The position numbers and the translations under genes are program-made. The notes beneath the pieces were generated by a model. The model was not told the DNA's origin. It saw only the letters and a list, made by a program, of their open reading frames with translations, and did no database searches. A stretch of DNA of 64,000 nt from Variovorax sp. PAMC28562. Lineage in GTDB: Bacteria; Pseudomonadota; Gammaproteobacteria; Burkholderiales; Burkholderiaceae_C. Shown here piece by piece: positions 9,443 to 17,544 of this stretch. The first letter of the stretch is position 1; each line of letters opens with the position of its first letter. The stretch covers positions 631,501 to 695,500 of the forward strand of contig NZ_CP060296.1 of the NCBI RefSeq assembly GCF_014303735.1, in the 5' to 3' direction.

Positions 9443-11370
9443 ATCACCGGGCGCGTCCCGCACAGCGGCCTCCAGCGCATCGTCTCGCCCTTGCCGGCGA
9501 CGGCGAGCACCGTTTCGACAAAGTGATTCACCTCGACATGGCGCGCCAGATACTGCGCCAGCACGGCGCCGAAAAGGAAGGCGCTCTGCCCATGAAAAGC
9601 ATTGCGGTCGACTTCGAGCGTGACTTCGAGCCCGCGGCCGAAAGCGATCGGGCCGGCCATCGGCAAGCGTCGCGCCACCGGCTTCGACGACACCGACAGC
9701 AAGCCGCGCACCTGCACCTGGCGCGACTCGTCGGCATGCACCGCATAGAGCATCAGCATCTCGCGCAGGGCAGCCGCGTTCTTGTGCGTATCGGCACCGC
9801 CGATCGACAGGTAGTTGAGCGCCAGATGGTCGACCACACGCCAGCCAAGGCCGTTGTTCACCACTGGCGACACCGGCCGCGACGGGCCGCGCACCATGCG
9901 TACGCGCTGCACCGGGAACGAGTCGACGCAATCGAAATCGTTGTCGCGCCCGAGCGGCAGCAGCATCGGCAGATCGCGATTGGTCACGAGCGCCGCAACC
10001 GCCAACTGGCGCAAGCCCGGCGGGTACGGCGCCTCCTGCGGGTCGACGATCTGCATGTAGACCTCGGAGCCGATGTGGCTGCTGCGATGCCCCTCGGTGC
10101 GCTGCTTGACCGACAGACTGCGCGGCTCACGCGTGGTCGTGTAGTACGCGGGATGGCTGTGCCGGCTGCCATGGAACGCGGCATAGAAGGGGCGGAAGAG
10201 CAGCTCCTGCGGACCATCGGACTGGCCCGACCCTGGGGCTCCCTGGCCCTGACCGACGTTGCCGAGCCCGAGCACCTCGGTGACCGAATGCACCTCGAAA
10301 TCCTGGGGCCGCGTGCGGTCGGGGACCAGATGGAATTCGCTGTTGCTCTCGGTGATGGCGACACGGTCGAGGCGCTTGGGAAAGAGGTTGATGGCCGGCA
10401 CGCAGTGCAGCTGGATGTTGTCTGCCGTCACCAGTTTTTCGAGCGCCGGGTCGCCACGCGAGAACAGCACGACCAGCTCGACCTCGGTGCCCGGCATGCC
10501 GCGCAGCAACGCCTGCAAGCCGACGATGCGCGCGAACTGAAAGCGCTGCGGAAACGCGAAGTACTCCTGCACCAGCCTGAAGCCGGAGAAGCCGGTGGCC
10601 GTTACCGGCAGCAGCGCTTCGTCGTCGTCGAAGCCTATCGGCTGAACCGCACTTGCAGGCAGTGTTCGCACCGCGCCTGGCCCCGCTGCGCCGACCGTAC
10701 CGCCAGGGCCGATCGGCTGCACCATGACACCGATCGGCTTGCCGAGAAAGCATTCGTGCAATTGCCACGCCACGTCGTCGGCGCCACCGAAGTGGATCAC
10801 CAGCTCATCGAGCTGGAGCTTGTCGAGGGTGAGGCCGGCCGTCGTGCGCAACGACATGCGCAAGCCGCCGCGGATTTCGCGCGCCTGCGGATGCTGGTTG
10901 ATCGGCAGGTCGGGCGCATAGGTGAAGTACTGCGCCCGGATCACTTCGATCGGCCACACGCGCAAGGCACGTGCGGTGCGAAATTCGCAGTGCGTGTTCT
11001 GCCCCACGGCATGGCGCGAACGCAGGCCGCTGTTGCGCGGCAGCGTGGGCCCGGTGGCAAGGTTCGCATCGTCGAGTTCGGGAGTGCAGCACACCACCGT
11101 CATGGACGGCGTCGGCGCCATGAAGTGTGGATACACGATGTCGAGCAGGTGCCCGGTGAAGCGCGGAAACTCCGCATCGAGCTTGAGTCCGACGCGCGCC
11201 GACAAGAAGGCGGTGGCCTCTATCAGGCGCTCGACGTACGGGTCGGCGACCTCCTGACCTTCGACACCGAGCCGGTGTGCGATCTTGGGAAACGCCCGTG
11301 CGAACTCGCCGGAGCTTTCGCGAAAATACCGAAGCTCCTGCTCGTACAGGTTCAGCAGGCGGGGGTCCAT
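9439..11370 (-). CDS. tssF: T6SS baseplate protein TssF
   Basis: 643 residues, typical of TssF (ImpG/VasA). It is the main baseplate wedge subunit and interacts with TssG, TssE and TssK. The diagnostic N-terminus is LLNLYEQELRYFRESSGEFA followed by FPKIAHRLG and DPYVERLIEATAFLSARV. The family motif FPRFTGHLLDIVYPHFMAPTPSM comes next. It starts 5 nt after the tssE stop and overlaps tssG by 4 nt, so tssE-F-G are tightly coupled, as in most T6SS loci. No irregularities seen. Confidence 0.96.
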   Translation of the reverse strand: MDPRLLNLYEQELRYFRESSGEFARAFPKIAHRLGVEGQEVADPYVERLIEATAFLSARVGLKLDAEFPRFTGHLLDIVYPHFMAPTPSMTVVCCTPELDDANLATGPTLPRNSGLRSRHAVGQNTHCEFRTARALRVWPIEVIRAQYFTYAPDLPINQHPQAREIRGGLRMSLRTTAGLTLDKLQLDELVIHFGGADDVAWQLHECFLGKPIGVMVQPIGPGGTVGAAGPGAVRTLPASAVQPIGFDDDEALLPVTATGFSGFRLVQEYFAFPQRFQFARIVGLQALLRGMPGTEVELVVLFSRGDPALEKLVTADNIQLHCVPAINLFPKRLDRVAITESNSEFHLVPDRTRPQDFEVHSVTEVLGLGNVGQGQGAPGSGQSDGPQELLFRPFYAAFHGSRHSHPAYYTTTREPRSLSVKQRTEGHRSSHIGSEVYMQIVDPQEAPYPPGLRQLAVAALVTNRDLPMLLPLGRDNDFDCVDSFPVQRVRMVRGPSRPVSPVVNNGLGWRVVDHLALNYLSIGGADTHKNAAALREMLMLYAVHADESRQVQVRGLLSVSSKPVARRLPMAGPIAFGRGLEVTLEVDRNAFHGQSAFLFGAVLAQYLARHVEVNHFVETVLAVAGKGETMRWRPLCGTRPVM

Positions 11371-11375
11371 GCCGA

Positions 11376-11894
11376 CTACCGTGCCGGGTGCGCCATGTCT
11401 TCGATCTCGATGCGACCCTCTTCGAGATCGATGCGGCTTCGCATCAGGAACTCCAGCGGCACGGGTTGTGCCCAGAGCATGCCGCGAATCTGCAGCCCGA
11501 TGCGGTTGTGTGAATCAAGGGCCGGCCCTTCCATGACGAGTTCGACTTCCAGAGTGCGGGGCAGGATGCGCGGCTCGAACTGCAGGATCGCGTTCTTCAA
11601 AGCCTGTTCCATGCTGACACGCTGCACGCTCGACGTGAACTGGCCGGAAAGCATAGGCAATCCGTAGTTGATGACCGAGCGTGCCGCGTTGGGATGGCGC
11701 TTGTCGTCGAAGGCCAGGCCGAAGCCGGTCGCGTTGAAGAGCCAGCCGAGGTCGCGCAGCACCGCTTGCCGAAGCGCCTGCTTGGTGAGCGTTCGCTTGT
11801 CGTCGCTCTCTCGCTTCTCCGTCGGCGCATGGTCGACAAGTCGGTCGAGCAGCGATGGCTGCAACCGCTCCTGCGCGCTGGCGGGCTCAGCCAT
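11376..11894 (-). CDS. tssE: T6SS baseplate protein TssE (gp25-like)
   Basis: 172 residues, standard size. This homologue of phage T4 gp25 links the baseplate to the first sheath ring. The gp25/lysozyme-like domain spans most of the protein, with RDLGWLFNATGF, ARSVINYGLPMLSGQ and the C-terminal FLMRSRIDLEEGRIEIED. The opening residues (LQPSLLDRLVDHAP) are also typical. The start overlaps the end of tagJ by 8 nt, and TagJ proteins usually bind sheath or TssE, so the pairing is expected. Confidence 0.94.
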   Translation of the reverse strand: MAEPASAQERLQPSLLDRLVDHAPTEKRESDDKRTLTKQALRQAVLRDLGWLFNATGFGLAFDDKRHPNAARSVINYGLPMLSGQFTSSVQRVSMEQALKNAILQFEPRILPRTLEVELVMEGPALDSHNRIGLQIRGMLWAQPVPLEFLMRSRIDLEEGRIEIEDMAHPAR

Positions 11895-12687
11895 TCGAGG
11901 CTTCGTTGAACACGATCTCTCGCACGTCCATCAACGCGTGGTCGCCCGCGTCGCTGCTCAACACTCGCTGCCCCGAGCCGACCCACACATCGGGTGCCAG
12001 CTCGCGCCATTCGGTCTTGCGTGCCAGTTGCAAGGCGCCGTCGTCGCTCTTGTCGGAGCCCTCGTACCGCGTCGGGATCAGCGCCAGTGTTTCGCCACCG
12101 TTCTCGAACTGCAGATGCGCCGGCAACCAGACGCAGTCGCGCAGGTCTTCGGGCGGATCGAGCTTGATGTGCGAGAGACGCGCATAGGGCACCCAGTAGT
12201 ACTTGCCGTTGACGAAGGCTTCGAGCACCGGGCCGAGCCGCATGTCGGCATCGGCCAGCCACTCGAAGGGTGAGCCGTCGATCGTCCCGGCCGTGGCGGG
12301 TGCACCCTCGAAGGCGCGCTCGCGCAGTTGCTCGGCCATCGCCTGTTCGCCACGGCCGCGCCGCAGCAGCGACTCGATCAGCAGCGCCAGCCATTCGTCG
12401 GGCTGGCCGAAGACCATCGGCGTGCGGTTGCCGGCGAACACCTCTGCGCGCACGCCTTCGCAGCGAATGGCTTCGCCGTAGACCTGCTTCATCGGCACGG
12501 CCAGTGCGTCGAGTTCGGCGGCGACCGACAGCTGGTTGAGCGCACGCTCCCACTGACCGAGCACGCACAACAGCTGCGCGAGGAACACGCGGTTCTTGCT
12601 GTCGCCCGGCTTGGCACGCACCTCGTCGCTGAGCGCCTTGAGTGCGCCCACGGGGTCGGATGCCTTCAACAGTTCGATGGCGGACAT
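11887..12687 (-). CDS. tagJ: T6SS accessory protein TagJ (ImpE/SciE family)
   Basis: 266 residues. The N-terminal half is a set of TPR-like helices (LKASDPVGALKALSDEVRAKP, then NRVFLAQLLCVLGQWERAL), and the C-terminal half is the compact ImpE domain. In other bacteria TagJ binds the N-terminus of the sheath protein TssB and tunes sheath recycling by ClpV. It lies upstream of tssE with an 8-nt overlap, the common order for this family. The start at 12687 is preceded at 51 nt by the stop of the Hcp-family gene. Confidence 0.9.
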   Translation of the reverse strand: MSAIELLKASDPVGALKALSDEVRAKPGDSKNRVFLAQLLCVLGQWERALNQLSVAAELDALAVPMKQVYGEAIRCEGVRAEVFAGNRTPMVFGQPDEWLALLIESLLRRGRGEQAMAEQLRERAFEGAPATAGTIDGSPFEWLADADMRLGPVLEAFVNGKYYWVPYARLSHIKLDPPEDLRDCVWLPAHLQFENGGETLALIPTRYEGSDKSDDGALQLARKTEWRELAPDVWVGSGQRVLSSDAGDHALMDVREIVFNEASNG

Positions 12688-12738
12688 GGCAGCTCCTTTG
12701 CTTTTGTTTTGCGCTTGCTTTGCTGTGCTGGGTTCTTT

Positions 12739-13308
12739 TCAGGAAGCCGTCAGGTCGCAGGTGCGCACGGCCCCGCGAATGCCGGTGGCGAGCTGCGCGG
12801 CAGAGTTGATCGACATCACGCGGTAGCCGAAGCGAATGACTTCGCACGGGTGCCCCGACGAGCCGCCCGTGAGGTAGGCGACCTCATTGACGCGGCCGCC
12901 GGTAAACACGAACTCGATCATCGGTTCCAGTTGCGAGCCGTCTTCACCGCCGGAGCGATAGATCGACACGGTGATGGTGAGGCCGACCGTCTGGTTGCGC
13001 AGCAGGCTGGCGATCGACGCGGTGGCCGCATCGGACTGCCGCACGACCTGCAAGTGCGACAGCGACAGCGATGCCGTGCTCGCGCCCGGCGCGATGCGCA
13101 AGCCCGCGTGCACGTCGTAGCCGAGCAGGTCCATGCGCGCCTTGCCGTCGGCATAGGTGCGCGGCGATTCGCCTTCGACCGGCGTTCCGCGGTTGTCGAT
13201 CGACATCGCCATGTCGAGCGACACGCCCTTGCGAAGGCCGAGGTCGAGCAGGCGCAATGCCTCGTCTGTGTCCAGGTATCCATCGCCGTTCAATGACATG
13301 GCATTCAC
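12739..13308 (-). CDS. hcp: Hcp-family T6SS tube protein with an EF-hand/dockerin-like N-terminal loop
   Basis: 189 residues. From about residue 30 the sequence can be laid on the Hcp fold: a strand with MAMSID, a GTPVEGES loop (the Hcp 'GESKD' position), LSLSHLQVVRQSDAATASI (matching the 'DLSFTKYIDKSTPNL' strand-helix), ITVSIYRSGGEDGSQLEPM (matching 'LTIRKAGGENQVEY'), and the closing strands VIRFGYRVMSI. Hcp hexamers stack into the secreted inner tube. The first ~28 residues are extra and contain LNGDGYLDTDEAL, which fits an EF-hand/dockerin calcium loop with N, D and E at ligand positions. It sits between mltA and tagJ. It is divergent for Hcp, so it could be a specialised tube-cap protein rather than the main Hcp. 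Confidence 0.68.
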   Translation of the reverse strand: MNAMSLNGDGYLDTDEALRLLDLGLRKGVSLDMAMSIDNRGTPVEGESPRTYADGKARMDLLGYDVHAGLRIAPGASTASLSLSHLQVVRQSDAATASIASLLRNQTVGLTITVSIYRSGGEDGSQLEPMIEFVFTGGRVNEVAYLTGGSSGHPCEVIRFGYRVMSINSAAQLATGIRGAVRTCDLTAS

Positions 13309-13369
13309 TCCCGTGGTAGATCAAAGGGTAAGAAACAAAGCCGGAAGTCGGTGCAAAAGCACTGAACAG

Positions 13370-14941
13370 TCAGTCATCGACGCACTGCCCTTCGACCGGC
13401 ACCAGGCACTGAGGCAGGTCCGCACCGACCGCCCCGCCGCGCGTCCGGAGGGTCGACGTCGAGGCTGCTGCCACCGCCAGGCCACGCGGCAACAAGATCC
13501 AGAGTTGGCCGCGTTCCTTCATGCGACGCGCATTGGCCGCGGCCTGCGTGCCGTTGCCGAAGAAGTAGTCGGCCCGCACCGCACCACGAATCGCGCCGCC
13601 GGTGTCTTGTGCGATGGTCAACCGCTGCATCGGCGCGCCAGTCCCGGGTGCGCGTGTCGACACGAACACCGGGAAGCCGAGCGGCGTGCTGCGCGGATCG
13701 ACCGCGATGGACCGCCCCGCCGACAACGGCACGCCGAAGGCGCCGACCGGGCCGCCCGCAGAGCCGATCGTCTCCTTGAAGAACACATAGCTCGGGTCCT
13801 TGATGCCGGAGCCGATCACGTCGCCCGTGGCTTTGCGGCCGGGCACCATGACGGCACCGCTCTCGACCGGTTTCGCCAGCGTGAAGCCGCGCGTCTTGAC
13901 CGCGCTCAGGTCTTCGTCGTCATCGTCGTCCGGATCGAGTTCGATGGCACCGCCGCGCGTGCGCACCGCGCTCTTGCCTTTGCTGTTGGCCGAGCCGACC
14001 AGCGTCGGGCGAAACGGCTGGCCGTTCTGTTCGGCGTAGGCGATGCGGACCACCTCGCCACTCGGCATGCGAATGCGGCCCGAGCCCTGGATCTGCATTT
14101 CGTACAGCGCCGTCGCGCTGTTGACGAAGGCCAGCACCTTGGCGTTGGGCGCGCCGCGCGTTTCGATTTCTTCACGCGTGTAGTAAGGCATCAGCCGCTT
14201 GCCATCGATGCGAAGCCGCACGCGGCGATCCAGCGTGTCGCGCGTGATGGTGGAGAGGTCGAGCGCATACAAGCCTGGCGCGCCCATGTCACGCGTGCTG
14301 AGCCCCATCTGCACGATCACGTCGCGGCCCTGCACGCGCACCGGCACCGTGCCGTTGCCGGCGGGCAGCTTGCGCGCATCGACGAACAGCATGTCTTCAG
14401 GCTGGCCGTACACCGGGTAGATAAAGGGCGGCGAGTAGCTGCGGTTGCCGCTGATCTCGGGCTCGAAGTAGCCGGTGACCACGCCGTCGGGCTTGCGGTC
14501 GTCGTCGCGAATCTGGTAGGCCGCGAACTCAGTTTCGAAAAAGCTGCGAATGGAGGGTGAGCTCTTGTCGTCGACTTTGCGGGCGCGGTCGCACACCTCT
14601 TTCCAGGCATCGCCGCGACCGGTGAGCACCTTGCAGCTGCCGAGGAACGCGGGCCATGTTTCGGCAAAGTCGTCGCGCCGCCAGCCGGGGACCGATTCGA
14701 AATTGACTGCGGTGTAGGTCGCAAGCTGGGTCGAAAAAGTGCGGGCCTGACCGGCCACGTTGCCGGCACCGGGCCCGCTGGTCGCGGGCCGCGCCGGTGC
14801 CGCAGCTTCGACGGCCGCGGGTGCTGGCGCCGTCGAGGCAGGAGTCGTCATGGAAGCGGGGGGCTTGGGCCCGATGGCGCATCCTGCCAATGCGATGGCG
14901 ACCATGATGGCAACCGGATAAGTCGTCGAAGAGGTGTTCAT
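13370..14941 (-). CDS. mltA: Membrane-bound lytic murein transglycosylase A (MltA family) lipoprotein
   Basis: 523 residues. A lipoprotein signal peptide ends in a lipobox (ALAGC, Cys about residue 21), followed by a Pro/Ala-rich linker. The MltA catalytic domain has GVVTGYFEPEISG, IQGSGRIRMPSGE and YAEQNGQPF. The C-terminal 3D domain is marked by the three-aspartate signature around IAQDTGGAIRGAVRADYFFG. The enzyme cleaves peptidoglycan glycan strands with 1,6-anhydro product formation at the inner face of the outer membrane. It lies between the ppkA-like kinase and the hcp-like gene with ~60-nt gaps on both sides, so it appears to be part of the T6SS operon. It may be recruited to open the cell wall for the TssJLM complex; it could also be the ordinary housekeeping mltA. 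Confidence 0.9.
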   Translation of the reverse strand: MNTSSTTYPVAIMVAIALAGCAIGPKPPASMTTPASTAPAPAAVEAAAPARPATSGPGAGNVAGQARTFSTQLATYTAVNFESVPGWRRDDFAETWPAFLGSCKVLTGRGDAWKEVCDRARKVDDKSSPSIRSFFETEFAAYQIRDDDRKPDGVVTGYFEPEISGNRSYSPPFIYPVYGQPEDMLFVDARKLPAGNGTVPVRVQGRDVIVQMGLSTRDMGAPGLYALDLSTITRDTLDRRVRLRIDGKRLMPYYTREEIETRGAPNAKVLAFVNSATALYEMQIQGSGRIRMPSGEVVRIAYAEQNGQPFRPTLVGSANSKGKSAVRTRGGAIELDPDDDDDEDLSAVKTRGFTLAKPVESGAVMVPGRKATGDVIGSGIKDPSYVFFKETIGSAGGPVGAFGVPLSAGRSIAVDPRSTPLGFPVFVSTRAPGTGAPMQRLTIAQDTGGAIRGAVRADYFFGNGTQAAANARRMKERGQLWILLPRGLAVAAASTSTLRTRGGAVGADLPQCLVPVEGQCVDD

Positions 14942-15001
14942 GGGCGGTCTCCTTGCCGTGAAACGAGCCGGCCCGAAGGGGCTGCCTGTTCATCAGGACG
15001 A

Positions 15002-16867
15002 TTACTTCTCTGTGATTTTGAAAGTCCCGACGCCGTAGACGTCGTTGCATGGCGCACCCGGCGGGCACACGGGCTTGCCGACCAGCGGCGAAGGGCCGGC
15101 GCCGCGCGTCGCCTCCAGGGCCGCCAGCACCGGCACGGGAAACTGCGGAAACACGCCGTCGTTTTGAATCCCCGAGCCGGAGAAATCGCGCTCGCGCTCG
15201 CTCACCACCACCGCGAACAAATCGACGCCGGCCGGGCCGCCCGCGTCCATCGGCCACGATGCGCGCGGCAGCGAGATCGATGTACCCGCAGTGATCTTGT
15301 TGTACTTGTCGAGCAGGTTGGGGAACAGCAGGAACATCTCTCCGCCGCTCGACAAAAGATAGACGTACACGTAGCCGTCGCGGTTGCTCTTGACGTCGAA
15401 AGAGAGCCGATCCTTTTTGATGACGACCTCGGCCTTGCGCGGCGTCGCTGTCACGTTGAAGCCTGGTGTGGCGCCGGTGCCGATGGCGGCCATCGATTCG
15501 GTCGGCGTGCGTGGTGTGGGCGGCGGTGCGGTTGCGGTTGCGGTTGCGGTTGCGGTTGCGGGCGCGGGCGCGGGAACTTCAACGACCTTCGTGTCTGGCG
15601 GCGTGGACGCTTTGCCGTCTGTTGAACCGGCTGCGCTGCCGACCACCGGTTCGGCGCCGTTCGACCTGCCCTGCATCCACCACCAGCCCCCGCCGCCGGT
15701 CACGGCAAGCACCGCGACGGCCGCGATGGCAGCGACGGCCTTGCCCGTGCCGCCGCTCGAAGCCGCAGCGGCTTTCGACGGGCGCGGTGCGGGCGCCGGC
15801 GCCGACGCTGGCGCAGCAGGCACCGAGCGCCGCACCGGCACGTTCGTCGTCTCGTCATCGAGGCCGAGCGCTTCGCGCAGCGCGCCCATCGACTGCGGCC
15901 GCGCCTCCGGCCGCACGCCAAGCCCGGCATCGATGGCCGACAACAACCGCGCGCTGTAGCGCTGGCGCAGCATCTCGTTGTCGACCAGCGGCACATAGCT
16001 GTCGGACAGCAACCGCGCGACCGACGGCGGCGGCGCCCGACCGCAGATGGCGACGTGCATCACCGCGGCTAATGCGTACACATCGGTCCACGCGCCCTGC
16101 GACATGTCGGGCATCTCGGCGTACTGCTCGATCGGCGCATAGCCCGGCTTCAGGATGACGGTGATGGCCTGCGTCTTGTCGGTGATCACGCGGCGCGCCG
16201 CACCGAAGTCGAGCACCACCGGTCGGCCCGAGCCTTCGAGCAGGATGATGTTGTCGGGCGCGATGTCGCGGTGATAGCAATTGGCCGCGTGCATCACGGA
16301 CAGCGCCTGCGTCACGCCGTCCATGATGCGCATCAACCAACCTTCGTCGACACCGGCCGGGATGGCGGCCAACGCCTGGCGCAACGTGTCGCCGCGATAG
16401 AACGGCATCACCATGTAGGTCGTGCCGCGCTCCTGCCAGAAGCGGTAGACCTTCAGCAGCGATGGATGATCGAACTGCGCCAGCAGCCGCGCCTCGTTGA
16501 TGAAGCTGCGCATGCCGAGATCGAAGGTCTCGCGGTGCCGCTCGGACAACGCCACCACCGTGCCGTCGTGTTGCCGCGTCGACAGCGACACCGGCAGATA
16601 TTCCTTGATTGCGACGACGCGCTCCAGCGTGTGATCCCACGCTTCGTACACCGCGCCGAAGCCGCCCTGCCCGACCAGTGCGGTGATCTCGAACTCGCCG
16701 ACCTTGCTGCCGGCCGGCAACACGCCGGCTTCGGCGCCGGCTTGCGAGCCGGAGGTCGGCAGGCGTGTCGGGTTGCCGCTGACCAGGGCCATGCCCGTGC
16801 TGCCCACGCCGCCCGTGGAGATGACCGTTGCGCCGTCGTCGTTCTTCGGGGCGTCGGCATTGCTCAT
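15002..16867 (-). CDS. ppkA: T6SS-associated Ser/Thr protein kinase (PpkA-like) with periplasmic C-terminal domain
   Basis: 621 residues. The kinase domain spans about residues 57-320: glycine loop GQGGFG (66-71), ATP-binding Lys in VAIKEYLP (88), catalytic HRDIAPDN (199-206) and DFG (220-222). A Pro/Ala linker leads to one membrane segment (about 345-365), so the C-terminal domain should be periplasmic. That domain resembles DUF4384 (SNRDGYVYVYLLSSGGEMFL, then LLFPN). The ATG at 16867 overlaps the tagF stop (ATGA). PpkA-type kinases switch T6SS assembly post-translationally in a threonine phosphorylation pathway. TagF is adjacent, but no FHA protein or PppA phosphatase is seen here. A (GGTTGC)n-like run near 15530-15560 encodes an Ala-Thr linker. 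Confidence 0.88.
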   Translation of the reverse strand: MSNADAPKNDDGATVISTGGVGSTGMALVSGNPTRLPTSGSQAGAEAGVLPAGSKVGEFEITALVGQGGFGAVYEAWDHTLERVVAIKEYLPVSLSTRQHDGTVVALSERHRETFDLGMRSFINEARLLAQFDHPSLLKVYRFWQERGTTYMVMPFYRGDTLRQALAAIPAGVDEGWLMRIMDGVTQALSVMHAANCYHRDIAPDNIILLEGSGRPVVLDFGAARRVITDKTQAITVILKPGYAPIEQYAEMPDMSQGAWTDVYALAAVMHVAICGRAPPPSVARLLSDSYVPLVDNEMLRQRYSARLLSAIDAGLGVRPEARPQSMGALREALGLDDETTNVPVRRSVPAAPASAPAPAPRPSKAAAASSGGTGKAVAAIAAVAVLAVTGGGGWWWMQGRSNGAEPVVGSAAGSTDGKASTPPDTKVVEVPAPAPATATATATATAPPPTPRTPTESMAAIGTGATPGFNVTATPRKAEVVIKKDRLSFDVKSNRDGYVYVYLLSSGGEMFLLFPNLLDKYNKITAGTSISLPRASWPMDAGGPAGVDLFAVVVSERERDFSGSGIQNDGVFPQFPVPVLAALEATRGAGPSPLVGKPVCPPGAPCNDVYGVGTFKITEK

Positions 16868-17544
16868 GGCTCTGCCTCCACTCGCTTCACCCGCTGCACC
16901 CATTCGTCGCTGACAAAGCCGAAGAGCGCATCGAAGCGCGCGTCGGTCGGCAGGCCGATGGCCGTCATGCGAAGACCTGGTTCGGCGACAGGATCGGTCA
17001 GCCACAGCGACTGGCCGTCGGCCGGCCAGGCCATCGCCGCGCCTCGGTCGGCATCGGCCACCTCGTCCACGGCGCGGCCGTCGGCGACATCGAAGACGCG
17101 CAGCAAGGCGCTGTCGAAGCGGCCTGCATCGAGATCGTTCTCCAGCCCTTCGAGTGCCGCCTGTGCGCAAGTGCGCCACCAGCGCCACGCGGCACCCGAC
17201 TGCGCCGGCGTGAACTCGTTCAGCGGCACATCGCATTCGGCCGCCATGATGAAAGGAAAGTAGCGACCGACGCCATCGACCGATGGCATCAGGACGCCGA
17301 GCCACGCGTTGGTGCCGCCCAATCCGCTGCCCAAAGCGAAGAACCACAGCGGACCTGCGAGATAGCGCTCGGTCCAGTCGTCGTGCGCATCACGCAGCCG
17401 CAAGAGGCCGCGCTGCAGCCAGTGGTCGAGGCGCTCGCGCATCGGCTCCGGCATGCGGCGATGCGCGAAGTCGCCCATGCCCGGCAGCTTGCCGAACCAG
17501 CCCGGCAACGCGTCCGATGCGAGAAAGGTTCGCGTTTCGCTCAC
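16864..17544 (-). CDS. tagF: T6SS regulator TagF (DUF2094)
   Basis: 226 residues. The N-terminal domain shows the TagF hallmark WFGKLPGMGDFAHRRMP, followed by LDHWLQRGL and GPLWFFALGSGLGGTNAWLG. TagF represses T6SS post-translationally by sequestering activator proteins, opposing the threonine phosphorylation pathway. The GTG at 17544 overlaps the tssM stop (GTGA) and its own stop overlaps the kinase start, so tssM-tagF-ppkA are translationally coupled. This version lacks the PppA phosphatase fusion seen in some species. Confidence 0.9.
   Translation of the reverse strand: MSETRTFLASDALPGWFGKLPGMGDFAHRRMPEPMRERLDHWLQRGLLRLRDAHDDWTERYLAGPLWFFALGSGLGGTNAWLGVLMPSVDGVGRYFPFIMAAECDVPLNEFTPAQSGAAWRWWRTCAQAALEGLENDLDAGRFDSALLRVFDVADGRAVDEVADADRGAAMAWPADGQSLWLTDPVAEPGLRMTAIGLPTDARFDALFGFVSDEWVQRVKRVEAEP

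Noticed and set aside
8363..9931. Longer version of tssG with about 160 extra N-terminal residues
   Set aside because: The additional residues are an off-frame reading of tssF; the GTGA overlap gives a standard-length TssG.
15525..15565. Short GGTTGC-type tandem run as a possible CRISPR or phase-variation tract
   Set aside because: It encodes an Ala-Thr linker in the kinase gene; the unit is six bases, so slippage would not shift the frame, and there are no spacers.
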